Notes: generated by a model from the sequence alone, not told the origin. Counted from the stretch's first letter, positions 7,598 to 16,874 are shown. The stretch: DNA of 48,056 nt from Candidatus Cibiobacter qucibialis (GCA_004000625.1 SAUS01000011.1:1-48056); one strand, 5' to 3'. Numbers and translations: made by a program.

Positions 7598-8215
7598 ATG
7601 AAAACCAAATTCAACACCCGCGTATTAACCGGAACCGCCATGCTTGCTGCCGTTGCCACAGTATTGATGTACATGGAGTTTCCCATTCCCATCATGCCCG
7701 CCTTTATCAAGATGGATGTTTCGGAACTGCCAGCCCTGATTGCCAGCTTTGCTTACGGCCCGGTTGCCGGTATTGTGGTGTGCCTGATCAAAAACCTGAT
7801 CAAACTGCCCAGCACCAGCACCGCTGCGGTGGGGGAGCTGTTTAATTTTGTGATGGGCGCTCTGTTTGTCGGCGTGGCCGGTATGGTATACCGTTTTAAG
7901 AAAACCCGCAGCGGCGCTATCCTGGGCGCAGTGCTCGGCGCTTTGGTTATGGCAATCGTCAGCGTTCCGTACAACTACTTCATCGTCTATCCGGCCTATG
8001 TGGTCATGTATCATCTGCCGCTGGATGCCATCATCGGCATGTACCAGGCCATTAACCCGAATGTCAATGGCCTTTTGAACTGCCTGCTGGTGTTCAACCT
8101 GCCGTTCACTTTCTTCAAAGGGATGCTGGACGCCGTAATCTGCTTTGCAATTTACAAGCCGCTTTCGCCCATTCTGCATGGCCGCAACAGCGGTGGCAAA
8201 AGCGTAACCGCTTAA
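7598..8215 (+). CDS. ribU: ECF transporter riboflavin-binding subunit RibU
   Basis: This S component (205 aa) of an energy-coupling factor transporter binds riboflavin at the cell surface; uptake needs the shared EcfA, EcfA' and EcfT proteins, which are not in this window. About six hydrophobic helices span the protein. The block IKMDVSELPALIASFAYGP is typical of RibU, as is the following KNLIKLPSTSTAAVGELFNF region. Control by an FMN riboswitch directly upstream gives strong support for the substrate. An AGGGAGGT ribosome site precedes the ATG. The gene appears to be transcribed alone. Confidence 0.93.
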   Translation: MKTKFNTRVLTGTAMLAAVATVLMYMEFPIPIMPAFIKMDVSELPALIASFAYGPVAGIVVCLIKNLIKLPSTSTAAVGELFNFVMGALFVGVAGMVYRFKKTRSGAILGAVLGALVMAIVSVPYNYFIVYPAYVVMYHLPLDAIIGMYQAINPNVNGLLNCLLVFNLPFTFFKGMLDAVICFAIYKPLSPILHGRNSGGKSVTA

Positions 8216-8315
8216 TTGCTGCTGATTGGGCAGCCATCATTGGTCATTTTTACCCGTTTTGACAAAAGTTCAATCCATTTTGTGCAAAGCTGACAATTTG
8301 CCCAACGCCACATCG

Positions 8316-8344
8316 TTGACTTTGCCGGTTGCCTATGGTAACAT
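8316..8344 (+). promoter_or_regulatory. Sigma-A promoter of metK
   Basis: TTGACT (8316-8321), a 17 base spacer and TAACAT (8339-8344). It lies 25 bases before the SAM-I aptamer, the expected place. Confidence 0.65.
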
Positions 8345-8368
8345 AAGCACGTTACATCAGAATAGCAA

Positions 8369-8463
8369 CTTATCAAGAGTGGCAGAGGGAACAGGCCCTA
8401 TGAAGCCCGGCAACCTGCGCGCAAGCGTAAGGTGCCAATTCCTGCGGGGAACCGAAAGATAAG
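8369..8463 (+). ncRNA. SAM-I riboswitch (S-box)
   Basis: The closing helix pairs CTTATC (8369-8374) with GATAAG (8458-8463). Inside are the conserved AAGAGTGGCAGAGGGAACAG, GGCCCTATGAAGCCCGGCAA, AAGGTGCCAATTCCTGC and GGAACCGAAAGAT blocks. Bound S-adenosylmethionine should favour the terminator at 8469-8506 and reduce metK transcription. Confidence 0.95.
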
Positions 8464-8468
8464 CGTTC

Positions 8469-8506
8469 ACGTGCGCTTTGGGTCCACACCCGGCGCGCGT
8501 TTTTTG
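8469..8506 (+). terminator. Terminator of the SAM-I riboswitch
   Basis: ACGTGCGC (8469-8476) pairs with GCGCGCGT (8493-8500) with one G-U pair. An inner TGGGT/ACCC pairing and a run of six T follow. It lies directly after the aptamer. Confidence 0.78.
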
Positions 8507-8558
8507 TTCTCGGCAAGTTGCCTTTCTGACCCTATATTTTTTAAGGAGGCAGCTTTTT

Positions 8559-9710
8559 ATGTCCAAAGTTCTGTTCACATCCGAATCCGTTACCGAAGGC
8601 CATCCCGACAAAATCTGCGACCAGATTTCTGATGCCATTCTGGATGCCATCCTGGAAAAGGACCCTGGTGCCCGCGTTGCCTGCGAGACCACCTGCTCCA
8701 CTGGTCTTGTCCACATCATGGGCGAAATCACGACCGACTGCTATGTTGATATTCCCGGTGTTGCACGCCAGGTCATCCGCGAGATTGGTTATAACCGCGC
8801 CAAGTACGGTTTTGACTGCGATACCTGCGGCGTGATCACCAACATTGACGGCCAGAGCCCCGACATTGCCCTTGGCACCAACGATGATGTTGCCGGTGCT
8901 GGCGACCAGGGTATGATGTTCGGTTATGCCTGCAACGAAACCCCCGAGCTGATGCCTCTGCCCATCAGCCTGGCCCACAAGCTGGCCAAGCGCCTGACCG
9001 AAGTGCGTAAGAATGGCATGATGGATTATCTGCGCCCTGATGGCAAGAGCCAGGTTACCGTCGAATACGATAACGGCAAACCCGTGCGCGTGGATGCCGT
9101 TGTTATTTCCAGCCAGCACAGCCCTTCCGTCAGTCAGGAACAGCTGCATGCCGATGTGATGGAGCATGTCATCAAAGCCATCATCCCCGCCAAACTGCTG
9201 GATGAGAACACCAAGTATTACATCAACCCCACCGGTCGTTTTGTTGTCGGCGGCCCGCAGGGTGATACCGGCTTGACCGGCCGCAAGATCATCGTTGATA
9301 CTTACGGCGGTTATGCTCGCCACGGCGGCGGCGCTTTCTCTGGCAAGGATCCCAGCAAGGTTGACCGCTCGGCCGCATATGCTGCCCGCTGGGTTGCCAA
9401 GAACGTTGTCGCTGCCGGCCTAGCCGATAAGTGCGAAGTTGAGCTGGCTTACGCTATCGGCGTTGCCGAGCCCGTTTCCATCATGGTTGATACCTTTGGT
9501 ACCAGCACCATCGAGCACGACAAACTGGAAGCCGCTGTGCGCAAAGTATTTGATCTGACCCCGGCAGCCATCATCCGTGACTTGGATCTGCGCCGTCCCA
9601 TCTACCGCCAGCTGGCTGCTTACGGCCACATGGGCCGCGAGGAGCTGGGCGTGAAGTGGGAGAACACCGACCGCGTGGAAGCACTGAAAGCCGCTGTTGC
9701 TGAGCTGTAA
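8559..9710 (+). CDS. metK: S-adenosylmethionine synthetase MetK
   Basis: MetK (383 aa) makes S-adenosylmethionine from methionine and ATP in the cytoplasm. The signature motifs are intact: GHPDKICDQISDAILD near residue 15, GAGDQGMMFGYA in the middle and the phosphate loop GGGAFSGKDPSKVDRSAAY. I chose the ATG at 8559, which follows AAGGAGG and begins MSKVLFTSESVTEGHPDK; an upstream in-frame start would run back into the riboswitch terminator. Length fits the family. The SAM-I riboswitch gives feedback control by the product. SAM made here would also feed the radical SAM and methyltransferase genes nearby (rlmN, rsmB, mtaB, rlmH). Confidence 0.97.
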   Translation: MSKVLFTSESVTEGHPDKICDQISDAILDAILEKDPGARVACETTCSTGLVHIMGEITTDCYVDIPGVARQVIREIGYNRAKYGFDCDTCGVITNIDGQSPDIALGTNDDVAGAGDQGMMFGYACNETPELMPLPISLAHKLAKRLTEVRKNGMMDYLRPDGKSQVTVEYDNGKPVRVDAVVISSQHSPSVSQEQLHADVMEHVIKAIIPAKLLDENTKYYINPTGRFVVGGPQGDTGLTGRKIIVDTYGGYARHGGGAFSGKDPSKVDRSAAYAARWVAKNVVAAGLADKCEVELAYAIGVAEPVSIMVDTFGTSTIEHDKLEAAVRKVFDLTPAAIIRDLDLRRPIYRQLAAYGHMGREELGVKWENTDRVEALKAAVAEL

Positions 9711-9745
9711 ATCGTATTTATCCCGATTTTTTCAGATTCATTCAA

Positions 9746-9780
9746 GCCTGTACTGCCATCAAAGCTGTACAGGCCTTTTT
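9746..9780 (+). terminator. Rho-independent terminator after metK
   Basis: GCCTGTAC (9746-9753) pairs with GTACAGGC (9767-9774), followed by CTTTTT. It ends the metK transcript before the large operon. Confidence 0.85.
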
Positions 9781-9851
9781 ATTTTACCTTGATTGATTCT
9801 ATCAAAGGGGTTACAAAAATGAAAAAACTGCCGCTTTTCCTGCGCATTGCC

Positions 9852-9880
9852 TTGCAAACAGCGGCCAACAATAGTAAAAT
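9852..9880 (+). promoter_or_regulatory. Sigma-A promoter of the yicC-thiN operon
   Basis: TTGCAA (9852-9857), a 17 base spacer and TAAAAT (9875-9880). It lies about 110 bases before yicC and is the only good promoter seen upstream of the operon. Confidence 0.65.
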
Positions 9881-9993
9881 AAATAGTAAATATGTATTGG
9901 CGTTTGCTGCCTTTGGGGCGCTGCTGGGCGCTCCTGATTGCAGGTTACGGCAGGCGCTGCCTTGTAATGCTTTTGATAACGAGGTGTAGGAAT

Positions 9994-10872
9994 ATGGTAC
10001 TTAGTATGACCGGTTATGGCCGCGCGGAGCAGGTTTTGAACGGGCGCGATATCGTTGTGGAACTGCGCAGCGTCAACTCCCGCTTTTTTGAATATTCGTC
10101 CCGTGTGCCCCGAACCTGCTCATTTTTGGAAGATAAGCTCAAAAAGCTGGTGGCTGCCAAGGTTAGCCGCGGCAAGGTTGAGCTGAACCTGAGCATTCAG
10201 AATGTTGCGGCGGCAGATACCGTTGTTCAGGTCAACTGGCAGTTAGCCAAAAGCTACCAGACCGCCATGCAGGCAATGTCGGAAAAGCTGGACCTGAAAA
10301 ACGATGTTACCGTCAGCACCATCTGCCGTTTCCCGGATGTGTTGACCCAGACCGCCGCCCCTGCAGACCCGGATACCCTATGGGCTGATGTGGAGCAGGT
10401 TGCCCAGCAGGCGATTGCTGCGTTTGTTTCCATGCGTGCCGTGGAGGGTGAGAAGCTGCGCACCGATGTGCTGAACCGCTTGGCAGCGATTGAAACGCTG
10501 GTTGCCCAAATCGAGCAGAACAGCGCCGGGCGTGTGCAGGCATATACCGAACGGCTGTACACCCGCCTGAAAGAGCTGCTGGAAGACCGCAACATTGACG
10601 ATGCCCGCATCGTGACAGAAGCTGCTATCTTTGCCGATAAAACTGCAATCGACGAAGAGACTGTCCGTCTGCATAGCCATGTGGCCCAGTACCGCTCTAT
10701 TCTGGAGCTGGACGAGCCGGTTGGCCGCAAGCTGGACTTTTTGACGCAGGAACTGAACCGCGAATCCAACACCATCGGTTCCAAGTGCCAGGATATCAAC
10801 ATCACCCGCCTTGTGGTTGAGCTGAAATCTGAGATTGAAAAAATCCGCGAGCAAATTCAAAACATTGAGTGA
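9994..10872 (+). CDS. yicC: YicC/YloC family endoribonuclease
   Basis: This 292 aa protein matches the YicC/YloC family; members have been linked to RNA degradation as endoribonucleases. The N-terminal MVLSMTGYGRA and ELRSVNSRFFEYSSRVP blocks and the C-terminal GRKLDFLTQELNRESNTIGSK block are family signatures. I chose the ATG at 9994 because homologues start there and GAGGTG precedes it; the frame stays open 34 codons further upstream, close to the predicted transcription start. The gene opens a long operon and ends 9 bases before remA, the same order as in Bacillus subtilis (yloC-remA-gmk). Confidence 0.9.
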   Translation: MVLSMTGYGRAEQVLNGRDIVVELRSVNSRFFEYSSRVPRTCSFLEDKLKKLVAAKVSRGKVELNLSIQNVAAADTVVQVNWQLAKSYQTAMQAMSEKLDLKNDVTVSTICRFPDVLTQTAAPADPDTLWADVEQVAQQAIAAFVSMRAVEGEKLRTDVLNRLAAIETLVAQIEQNSAGRVQAYTERLYTRLKELLEDRNIDDARIVTEAAIFADKTAIDEETVRLHSHVAQYRSILELDEPVGRKLDFLTQELNRESNTIGSKCQDINITRLVVELKSEIEKIREQIQNIE

Positions 10873-10881
10873 GGCCCGGCC

Positions 10882-11136
10882 ATGAAGCTTATCAACATCG
10901 GCTTTGGCAACATGGTCAACGCGGACCGTGTGATCGCCGTTGTCAGCCCGGATTCTGCACCCATCAAACGTATTGTGCAGGACGCACGCGACAAAGGCGC
11001 GGCCATTGATGCAACCTATGGCCGCCGCACCCGTGCGGTGATCATTACGGATTCTGATCATGTGGTGCTTTCGGCTTTCGAGCCGGAAGAAGTTTTAGGA
11101 CGTTTTGAAAAAGAACAGGATAAACCAACCGTGTAA
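10882..11136 (+). CDS. remA: RemA family regulatory protein (DUF370)
   Basis: This 84 aa protein is a small RemA-type DNA-binding protein. In Bacillus subtilis RemA activates biofilm matrix and osmoprotection genes by forming ring-like assemblies on DNA. The start MKLINIGFGNMVNADRVIAV and the block AIDATYGRRTRAVIITDSDHV are diagnostic. It lies 9 bases after yicC and 33 bases before gmk, the conserved Firmicutes order. Its targets here are unknown. Confidence 0.92.
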   Translation: MKLINIGFGNMVNADRVIAVVSPDSAPIKRIVQDARDKGAAIDATYGRRTRAVIITDSDHVVLSAFEPEEVLGRFEKEQDKPTV

Positions 11137-11169
11137 CCACCTGTATTAAACATGTTAGGGGGATCTTGC

Positions 11170-11748
11170 ATGAAAGGCGAAAAATATTTGTTTGTTGTTT
11201 CCGGGCCTTCCGGCACCGGCAAGGATACCGTTGTGGCAAAGCTGCTGGGCAGCCACCCAGAAATCGAAAAGACCGTTTCCGCCACCACCCGCACCATGCG
11301 CGAAGGGGAAGTGAACGGTAAAAACTACCATTTTTTGACCAAAGAGCAGTTTGAAACCGCTCTGGCAGAAGGCAATATTGTTGAGCACACCTGCTATTGC
11401 GAAAACTATTACGGCACCCTGCGTTCCGAAGTTGAGCGCCATATGGAGCAGCAGATCCCGGTTATTCTGGTGATCGAAGTGGAGGGTGCCGGCAACATCA
11501 AGCGGATGTACCCCGGTTCCACCACCATTTTTGTCATGCCGCCGGATATGAAAGAGCTGGAACGCCGCCTGCGTTACCGTGGGACCGAAGCGGAGGAAGT
11601 CATTCAGAAGCGCCTGCGCCGTGCCGAAACCGAGATTGCCCGTTCGGCTGATTATGACGAGCATGTGGTCAACGATGTTGTCGACACCTGCGCCGAAGAG
11701 ATTTATTCCATCATCCAAAAGCGCATTGCCGAGCCCGATGCCGAATAA
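11170..11748 (+). CDS. gmk: Guanylate kinase Gmk
   Basis: Gmk (192 aa) converts GMP and ATP to GDP and ADP. The P-loop GPSGTGKDT is near residue 15, followed by the GMP-binding region TTRTMREGEVNGKNYHF and the lid region with EVEGAGNIKRMYP. I chose the ATG at 11170 after AGGGGGATC; an ATG at 11152 lacks a ribosome site and adds residues not typical of the family. The usual next genes of this cluster in Firmicutes, rpoZ and coaBC, are absent here, and priA follows after 36 bases. Confidence 0.95.
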   Translation: MKGEKYLFVVSGPSGTGKDTVVAKLLGSHPEIEKTVSATTRTMREGEVNGKNYHFLTKEQFETALAEGNIVEHTCYCENYYGTLRSEVERHMEQQIPVILVIEVEGAGNIKRMYPGSTTIFVMPPDMKELERRLRYRGTEAEEVIQKRLRRAETEIARSADYDEHVVNDVVDTCAEEIYSIIQKRIAEPDAE

Positions 11749-11784
11749 TCCGCTGCCCCAAACGCCAAAACAGGAGGTGCGTGT

Positions 11785-14040
11785 TTGCCCTGCATTGCAA
11801 AAGTGGCGGTAAACGACGCCACCATCCATTTTGACAAGCTGTATTCCTATCTGGTTCCGCCAGATTTTTCGGAATCCCTCTGGCCCGGCAGCATTGTGCT
11901 GGTGCCGTTTGGACGGGGCAACCACCCGCGGATGGCCGTTGTGTTGGAAATAGGGATCGAGGAAACTCCCGCCCCCCGCCTGAAAAGCCTGCTGGCCGCC
12001 GCGCCGGAAAAAGCCCGCTTGACCCCGGATCTTTTGGAGTTGGTACACTTTTTGAAGGACCGTTATTTCTGTACCTGGTATGAGGCGGTCAAGGCGGTCA
12101 TTCCGTATGGCGCGCAGTACCAGCCCGGCATGGAAAACGGAAAGCCCGTATTAAAAAGCCGCCTAACCCGCACGCTGGAAACCGTTTATGCCCTGGTTGG
12201 TGGGTTGCCGGAGAAACCAAAACCCGGTGCACGCCAGATTCAGGCCGTGGAAGCGCTGCGCGCAGGGCCTTGCACCAAATCCGCTTTGGAAGCGCAGGGG
12301 ATATCTTCCTCCACTTTAAACGGGTTATGCCAGAAAGGCATTCTGAAAACCGAACAACGGGATAAGTCGCTGGATTTATTTGCTGATATTCCTTTTGACC
12401 CACAGCCGCTGGAACTATCGCCAGAGCAGCAAACCGCTTACGACCAGCTGGAACAGGATTTGCTGAGCGGACAGACCCGTGCGGCATTGCTGCACGGCGT
12501 TACCGGCAGCGGCAAAACCGCCGTATTCTTAAAGCTGATTGAAAAGACATTGGCGCAGGGCAGGCGGGCTCTGGTACTTGTGCCGGAAATCAGCCTGACC
12601 CCGCAGATGACACGCCGCCTGAAATCCATGTTCGGCAGCCGCCTTGCGGTGCAGCACTCCGCGTTGAATAACACCGAGCGCCTGCTGCAATGGCGGATGA
12701 TCCAAAATGGCGATGCTGATATCGTGATCGGCACCCGCAGCGCTATCTTTTCACCGCTGCAAAACATTGGGCTGATCATCTTAGATGAGGAACAGGAACA
12801 CACCTACCAAAGCGAATCCGCCCCACGCTATTCCGCCCATGACGTTGCCAAAAAGCGCGCCATGATGGAGCATTCGCTGCTGCTGTTTTCCTCCGCCACG
12901 CCGCGCACCGAAACCTATCACGCCGCCATAAGTAGCCGGATGCGGCTTGTTACGCTGACCCACCGTTATGGCGGTCGCCCGCTGCCAACGGTTGATTTTA
13001 TTGATATGCGCGCCGAACTTGCCGCCGGGAACCCGCGGGAAGTCAGCCAGCGGATGGTACAGGAACTCGCTGCCAATCTGCAGCGCGGGGAACAGAGCAT
13101 TTTGTTGCTGAACCGCCGCGGCTACCAGACCGTTGGCATGTGCGGCACTTGCGGCCATGTGCTGAAGTGCCCCAACTGTTCCGTGCCGCTGGTTTATCAT
13201 AAAGCGCAGCACGCGCTGCTTTGCCATTACTGTGGGCACCGGGTCAGCCCTGTACCAGGGCTTTGCCCGGAATGCGGCGGCAAAATCGTGTACAGCGGTT
13301 TTGGTACCCAGAAAGTGGAGGAGGAGCTGGCCGAACTTTTGCCCGGTGCGCGGATCCTGCGCATGGATCAGGATTCGACCATGCAAAAAAACGCCCACGA
13401 AAAAATGTTGGCCCGTTTTGCCAGGCAGGAGTATGATATTCTGCTTGGCACCCAGATGGTTGCCAAGGGCTTGGATTTCGGCAATGTCACCCTGGTTGGT
13501 GTGCTGGGCATCGACTCTCTGCTTTTTGGGCAGGGGTTCCGCTCCTATGAGAATGTGTTCAGCCTGATCACTCAGGTCGTTGGCCGCGGCGGCCGGGCGG
13601 AACTGCCGGGTCGGGCGTTGATTCAAACCGCCGTGCCGGATCACCCTGTGCTCCAGTTGGCTGCAGCGCAGGATTACCCCGCGTTTTACCAGCAGGAGAT
13701 CATGTTCCGCAAGTTCTCGCTCTATCCGCCGTTTTGCTCATTCTGCGTGGTCAGTTTTTCCGGTGCGCAGGAGATGGAAGTATTTCAGGCTGCGCGGCGT
13801 TTTGCCGCCATTTTGGGGCAGCAGTTCGCTGCACACCCCGGCCAGCCGCTGCGTGTGCTTGGCCCCACCCCCATGAACATTGCCATGATCAGCGGGAAAT
13901 ACCGCTACAAACTAACATTGAAATGCCGCAACGATGCGGGTTTCCGTGCCCTGATGCACGCCGCATTGGATGCTTACGCCGCCGAAAAGCTGCCCGCAAA
14001 AGCCGGGATCGCTTTGGACTTTAATTCCGACGGCGATTGA
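11785..14040 (+). CDS. priA: Primosomal protein N' (PriA helicase)
   Basis: PriA (751 aa) is a superfamily 2 DNA helicase that restarts collapsed replication forks by loading the primosome. Walker A is HGVTGSGKT near residue 240. The Walker B motif reads DEEQ where many PriA proteins have DEEH. A double zinc-binding region follows, CGTCGHVLKCPNC and CHYCGHRVSPVPGLCPEC. The helicase core continues with LLGTQMVAKGLDF. The start is TTG, placed by CAGGAGGTG ending 4 bases before it; no better ATG is near. Length is normal. Confidence 0.94.
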   Translation: MPCIAKVAVNDATIHFDKLYSYLVPPDFSESLWPGSIVLVPFGRGNHPRMAVVLEIGIEETPAPRLKSLLAAAPEKARLTPDLLELVHFLKDRYFCTWYEAVKAVIPYGAQYQPGMENGKPVLKSRLTRTLETVYALVGGLPEKPKPGARQIQAVEALRAGPCTKSALEAQGISSSTLNGLCQKGILKTEQRDKSLDLFADIPFDPQPLELSPEQQTAYDQLEQDLLSGQTRAALLHGVTGSGKTAVFLKLIEKTLAQGRRALVLVPEISLTPQMTRRLKSMFGSRLAVQHSALNNTERLLQWRMIQNGDADIVIGTRSAIFSPLQNIGLIILDEEQEHTYQSESAPRYSAHDVAKKRAMMEHSLLLFSSATPRTETYHAAISSRMRLVTLTHRYGGRPLPTVDFIDMRAELAAGNPREVSQRMVQELAANLQRGEQSILLLNRRGYQTVGMCGTCGHVLKCPNCSVPLVYHKAQHALLCHYCGHRVSPVPGLCPECGGKIVYSGFGTQKVEEELAELLPGARILRMDQDSTMQKNAHEKMLARFARQEYDILLGTQMVAKGLDFGNVTLVGVLGIDSLLFGQGFRSYENVFSLITQVVGRGGRAELPGRALIQTAVPDHPVLQLAAAQDYPAFYQQEIMFRKFSLYPPFCSFCVVSFSGAQEMEVFQAARRFAAILGQQFAAHPGQPLRVLGPTPMNIAMISGKYRYKLTLKCRNDAGFRALMHAALDAYAAEKLPAKAGIALDFNSDGD

Positions 14041-14061
14041 ATTTTAAGGAGGATTTTTATT

Positions 14062-14577
14062 ATGGCTCTTCGTACAATCGTAAAAGATGGTGACCCTATC
14101 CTGAAAAAGGTCTGCCGCCCCGTTACCAAATTTGATGACCGCCTTGCCACCCTGCTGGATGATATGCAGGATACCCTGGTGGACGCTGACGGTCTTGGCC
14201 TTGCCGGCCCCCAGGTTGGCATGATGCGCCGCATTTTCATCTGCCTGGATGACCGCAACCGCCCGGAAGATGCCCCCGCCGATTACAAAGATACTTTTAT
14301 TGAGTTCATCAACCCCGAAATCGAATACCTGAGCGACGAAACCGTTGAACTGTATGAAGGCTGCCTGTCTTTTCCCGGCCACAACGGCGCTATTACCCGC
14401 TCCAAAAAGGTCAAGGTCAAAGCGCAGGACCGCAATGGCAACTGGTTTGAACTGGAAGCCGAAAACATGCTGGCCCGCTGCATCCAGCACGAGAATGACC
14501 ACCTAAACGGCGTTACCATCATGGACCGTGCCACCCATTTTTATGAGGATGACTACCCGGAAGATACCGAGGATTAA
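14062..14577 (+). CDS. def: Peptide deformylase Def
   Basis: Def (171 aa) removes the formyl group from the N-terminal methionine of new proteins. The three motifs are present: GLGLAGPQVG, EGCLSFPG and the metal site QHENDHLNG. The first motif has Gly where GLAAPQVG would have Ala. An AAGGAGG ribosome site precedes the ATG. It pairs functionally with fmt, 57 bases downstream, which adds the formyl group to initiator tRNA. Confidence 0.95.
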   Translation: MALRTIVKDGDPILKKVCRPVTKFDDRLATLLDDMQDTLVDADGLGLAGPQVGMMRRIFICLDDRNRPEDAPADYKDTFIEFINPEIEYLSDETVELYEGCLSFPGHNGAITRSKKVKVKAQDRNGNWFELEAENMLARCIQHENDHLNGVTIMDRATHFYEDDYPEDTED

Positions 14578-14634
14578 TCCCGCTTTGTACATCAATTTTC
14601 CCATACGCTTACGATAAGAAAAGGAATAACTTCT

Positions 14635-15555
14635 ATGCGTATCCTCTTTATGGGCACCCCTGATATTGCTGCCGAAAGCCTGAACGCTCTGATTGCCGCC
14701 GGGCACGATATCTGCGCTGTGTTTACCCGCGCAGATAAGCCAGTTGGCCGCAAACAGATTTTAACCGCCCCACCGGTCAAGCAGACGGCTGAGGCCAACG
14801 GCATCCCTGTTTATCAGCCGCGCACCCTGCGCGATGGCAGCTCGGATGAGCTGATCAAAAGCCTGGCACCCGATATTATTGTCGTGGTAGCTTACGGCTG
14901 CATTATTCCGCCGCAGCTTTTGCATGTGGCCAAATATGGCTGCATCAACCTGCATGTTTCGCTGTTACCCAAGTACCGTGGTTCCGCCCCCATCCAGTGG
15001 GCCGTGCTGAACGGCGATGCCGAAACCGGCGTGACTATTATGCAGTTGGACGAAGGGTTGGATACCGGCGATATTTTGTATGTGCAGCCGGTTGCGATTG
15101 ACCCGGACATGACCAGCGGCGAGCTGTTTGACCGCGTAAGCGCGATTGGTGCCAAAACGCTGGTTGAGGTCCTGCCCAAAATCGAAGCAGGGAAGCTGAC
15201 CCCAAAAAAGCAAGAAGAATCTCTCGCCACCAAGGCGCCGTCCCTGATCAAAGAGATGGCACAGTTCGATTTTACCCAGCCTGCTGCTCACATCCACAAC
15301 TGGGTGCGCGGTATGAACCCATGGCCAATGGCGTTCTTTATGCACGATGGCAAAAAAATCAAAGTCACCGCCAGCAAGCTTTCTGAAAATCCCGCCAACG
15401 CTGCGCCGGGCTCTGTATTGGCGGTTAAGCCGTTGACCATTGCCTGCCAGGATGGCGCAATCGTGTTGGATTCCGTCACGCCGGAAGGCGGCAAGTCGAT
15501 GGCGGGTACCGCATGGGCTGCCGGCCGCCGCCTGAAAGCGGGGGACAGCCTGTGA
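14635..15555 (+). CDS. fmt: Methionyl-tRNA formyltransferase Fmt
   Basis: Fmt (306 aa) formylates Met-tRNAfMet with 10-formyl-tetrahydrofolate. The N-terminus MRILFMGTPDIAAESL, the hallmark SLLPKYRGSAPIQWAVLNGD with its catalytic Asn/His/Asp neighbourhood, and the following ETGVTIMQLDEGLDTGDIL are typical. The C-terminal RNA-binding domain starts near residue 210. The stop codon overlaps the GTG start of rsmB, so the two are translationally coupled. Confidence 0.96.
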   Translation: MRILFMGTPDIAAESLNALIAAGHDICAVFTRADKPVGRKQILTAPPVKQTAEANGIPVYQPRTLRDGSSDELIKSLAPDIIVVVAYGCIIPPQLLHVAKYGCINLHVSLLPKYRGSAPIQWAVLNGDAETGVTIMQLDEGLDTGDILYVQPVAIDPDMTSGELFDRVSAIGAKTLVEVLPKIEAGKLTPKKQEESLATKAPSLIKEMAQFDFTQPAAHIHNWVRGMNPWPMAFFMHDGKKIKVTASKLSENPANAAPGSVLAVKPLTIACQDGAIVLDSVTPEGGKSMAGTAWAAGRRLKAGDSL

Positions 15556-16874
15556 CCGCGCGTTACCTGGCCGTCAAGGCCCTTATGCGGCAGGAGCAAA
15601 ACGGCTATGCAAACCTTGTGCTGGATTCTGAGCTGAAAGCCTGCAAGCCGCCGCTTTCCCCGCGGGATGCAGCTTTTGCTTCCGGTATTTTTTATACCGT
15701 GCTGGAGCGCCGCAGCCTGCTGGACTGGATGCTGGCACAGTTTTCCAAGCGCCCGCTGGAAAAGCTGGATGCCCCTGTGCGGGCTATTCTGCGCGCAGGG
15801 CTGGCACAGGCCAAGTTTATGGATGTTCCGCTGCCTGCGGCTGTCAATGAATCGGTCAAGCTAGCCAAAGCATTTGGCAAAACCAGTGCTGCGGGTATGG
15901 TCAACGCCATGCTGCGCCGCACGGCCGCATTGGACCCCAAGCCGGAACATTGGCCGGATCTGGAAGAACGGCTGCGCACCTATTACTGTCTCTCTCAGCC
16001 GATTGCCGCGTTGTTTGCAGCACAGTATCCGCAGGATGCCGAGGCAATGGCTGCTGCGTTTTATCAGCGCCGCCCCACCGCCATCCGGGTCAACCCGCTG
16101 CGCACGACCGATGAAGCCCTGACGCAGACATTGCAACAGGAAGGTCACACCGTAACGGCTGGCCCATGGCCGCACTGTCTGCTGGTTATGTTCAACGGTA
16201 ATCCCGCTGCATCCAAAGCATTCCACGCCGGGCAATTCCATGTGCAGGGGTTAGCCAGCCAGTTTGCTGCCTTGTGCTGTGATGCCCGCCCCGGTATGCG
16301 GGTGCTGGACCTGTGCGCCGCCCCTGGGGGCAAAAGCCTGACGATTGCCGAGCAGATGCAGAACCGCGGTGAGCTGTTCAGCGGTGAAGCCATGACAGGC
16401 CGCGTCAAACTGCTGAAGCAGGCCTTTGACCGCTGCGGCATTGAGCGCGCCAAGCCTTACCATGGGGATGCCACTATCCTGAACCCCGCCTTTGGCCTTG
16501 GCAGCTTTGACCGCGTGTTATGCGATGTGCCCTGTTCCGGCCTTGGTGTCATCGGCAAAAAGCCGGACATCCGGGAAAAAACGCTGGATGGGATTGAAAA
16601 TTTACTATTAACACAGCAAAAAATCCTGCAAAACGGCGCAAAATATCTTGCCCCGAACGGCCGTTTGGTGTATTCTACCTGTACGGTGAATCATCACGAA
16701 AATGAAGCCCAAGTACGCCAGTTCCTGCAAGACAATCAAGATTTTTCCGTTATAGCGCCACAAATTACACTGTCCGGTATGCGGGTGGGGGAGTACGGCA
16801 CACTGTTTCTGCCGCACGAAACATCCACAGACGGTTTTTTTGCCGCTATTTTGGAGCGCCAAAAGAACTGCTGA
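15552..16874 (+). CDS. rsmB: 16S rRNA m5C967 methyltransferase RsmB
   Basis: RsmB (440 aa) methylates cytosine 967 of 16S rRNA with SAM. Residues 1-140 form a NusB-like RNA-binding domain. The methyltransferase domain follows, with the SAM site LDLCAAPGGKSL, DVPCSGLGVIGKKPDI containing the PC motif cysteine, and YSTCTVNHHENE containing the second cysteine. I chose the GTG at 15552, which gives a GTGA overlap with fmt and a start TARYLAVKAL that fits homologues; the frame is open further upstream inside fmt. Confidence 0.93.
   Translation: MTARYLAVKALMRQEQNGYANLVLDSELKACKPPLSPRDAAFASGIFYTVLERRSLLDWMLAQFSKRPLEKLDAPVRAILRAGLAQAKFMDVPLPAAVNESVKLAKAFGKTSAAGMVNAMLRRTAALDPKPEHWPDLEERLRTYYCLSQPIAALFAAQYPQDAEAMAAAFYQRRPTAIRVNPLRTTDEALTQTLQQEGHTVTAGPWPHCLLVMFNGNPAASKAFHAGQFHVQGLASQFAALCCDARPGMRVLDLCAAPGGKSLTIAEQMQNRGELFSGEAMTGRVKLLKQAFDRCGIERAKPYHGDATILNPAFGLGSFDRVLCDVPCSGLGVIGKKPDIREKTLDGIENLLLTQQKILQNGAKYLAPNGRLVYSTCTVNHHENEAQVRQFLQDNQDFSVIAPQITLSGMRVGEYGTLFLPHETSTDGFFAAILERQKNC

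Noticed and set aside
9819..9989. Possible 56 aa peptide with AAAGGGG ribosome site, beginning MKKLPLFLRIALQ
   Set aside because: The yicC promoter (9852-9880) lies inside it, so the yicC transcript would not include its start, and no family is recognised. The frame is probably chance.
9892..9993. 34-residue N-terminal extension of YicC
   Set aside because: The start would be only about 5 bases after the predicted transcription start with no ribosome site, while MVLSMTGYGRA at 9994 is the conserved family start with its own site.
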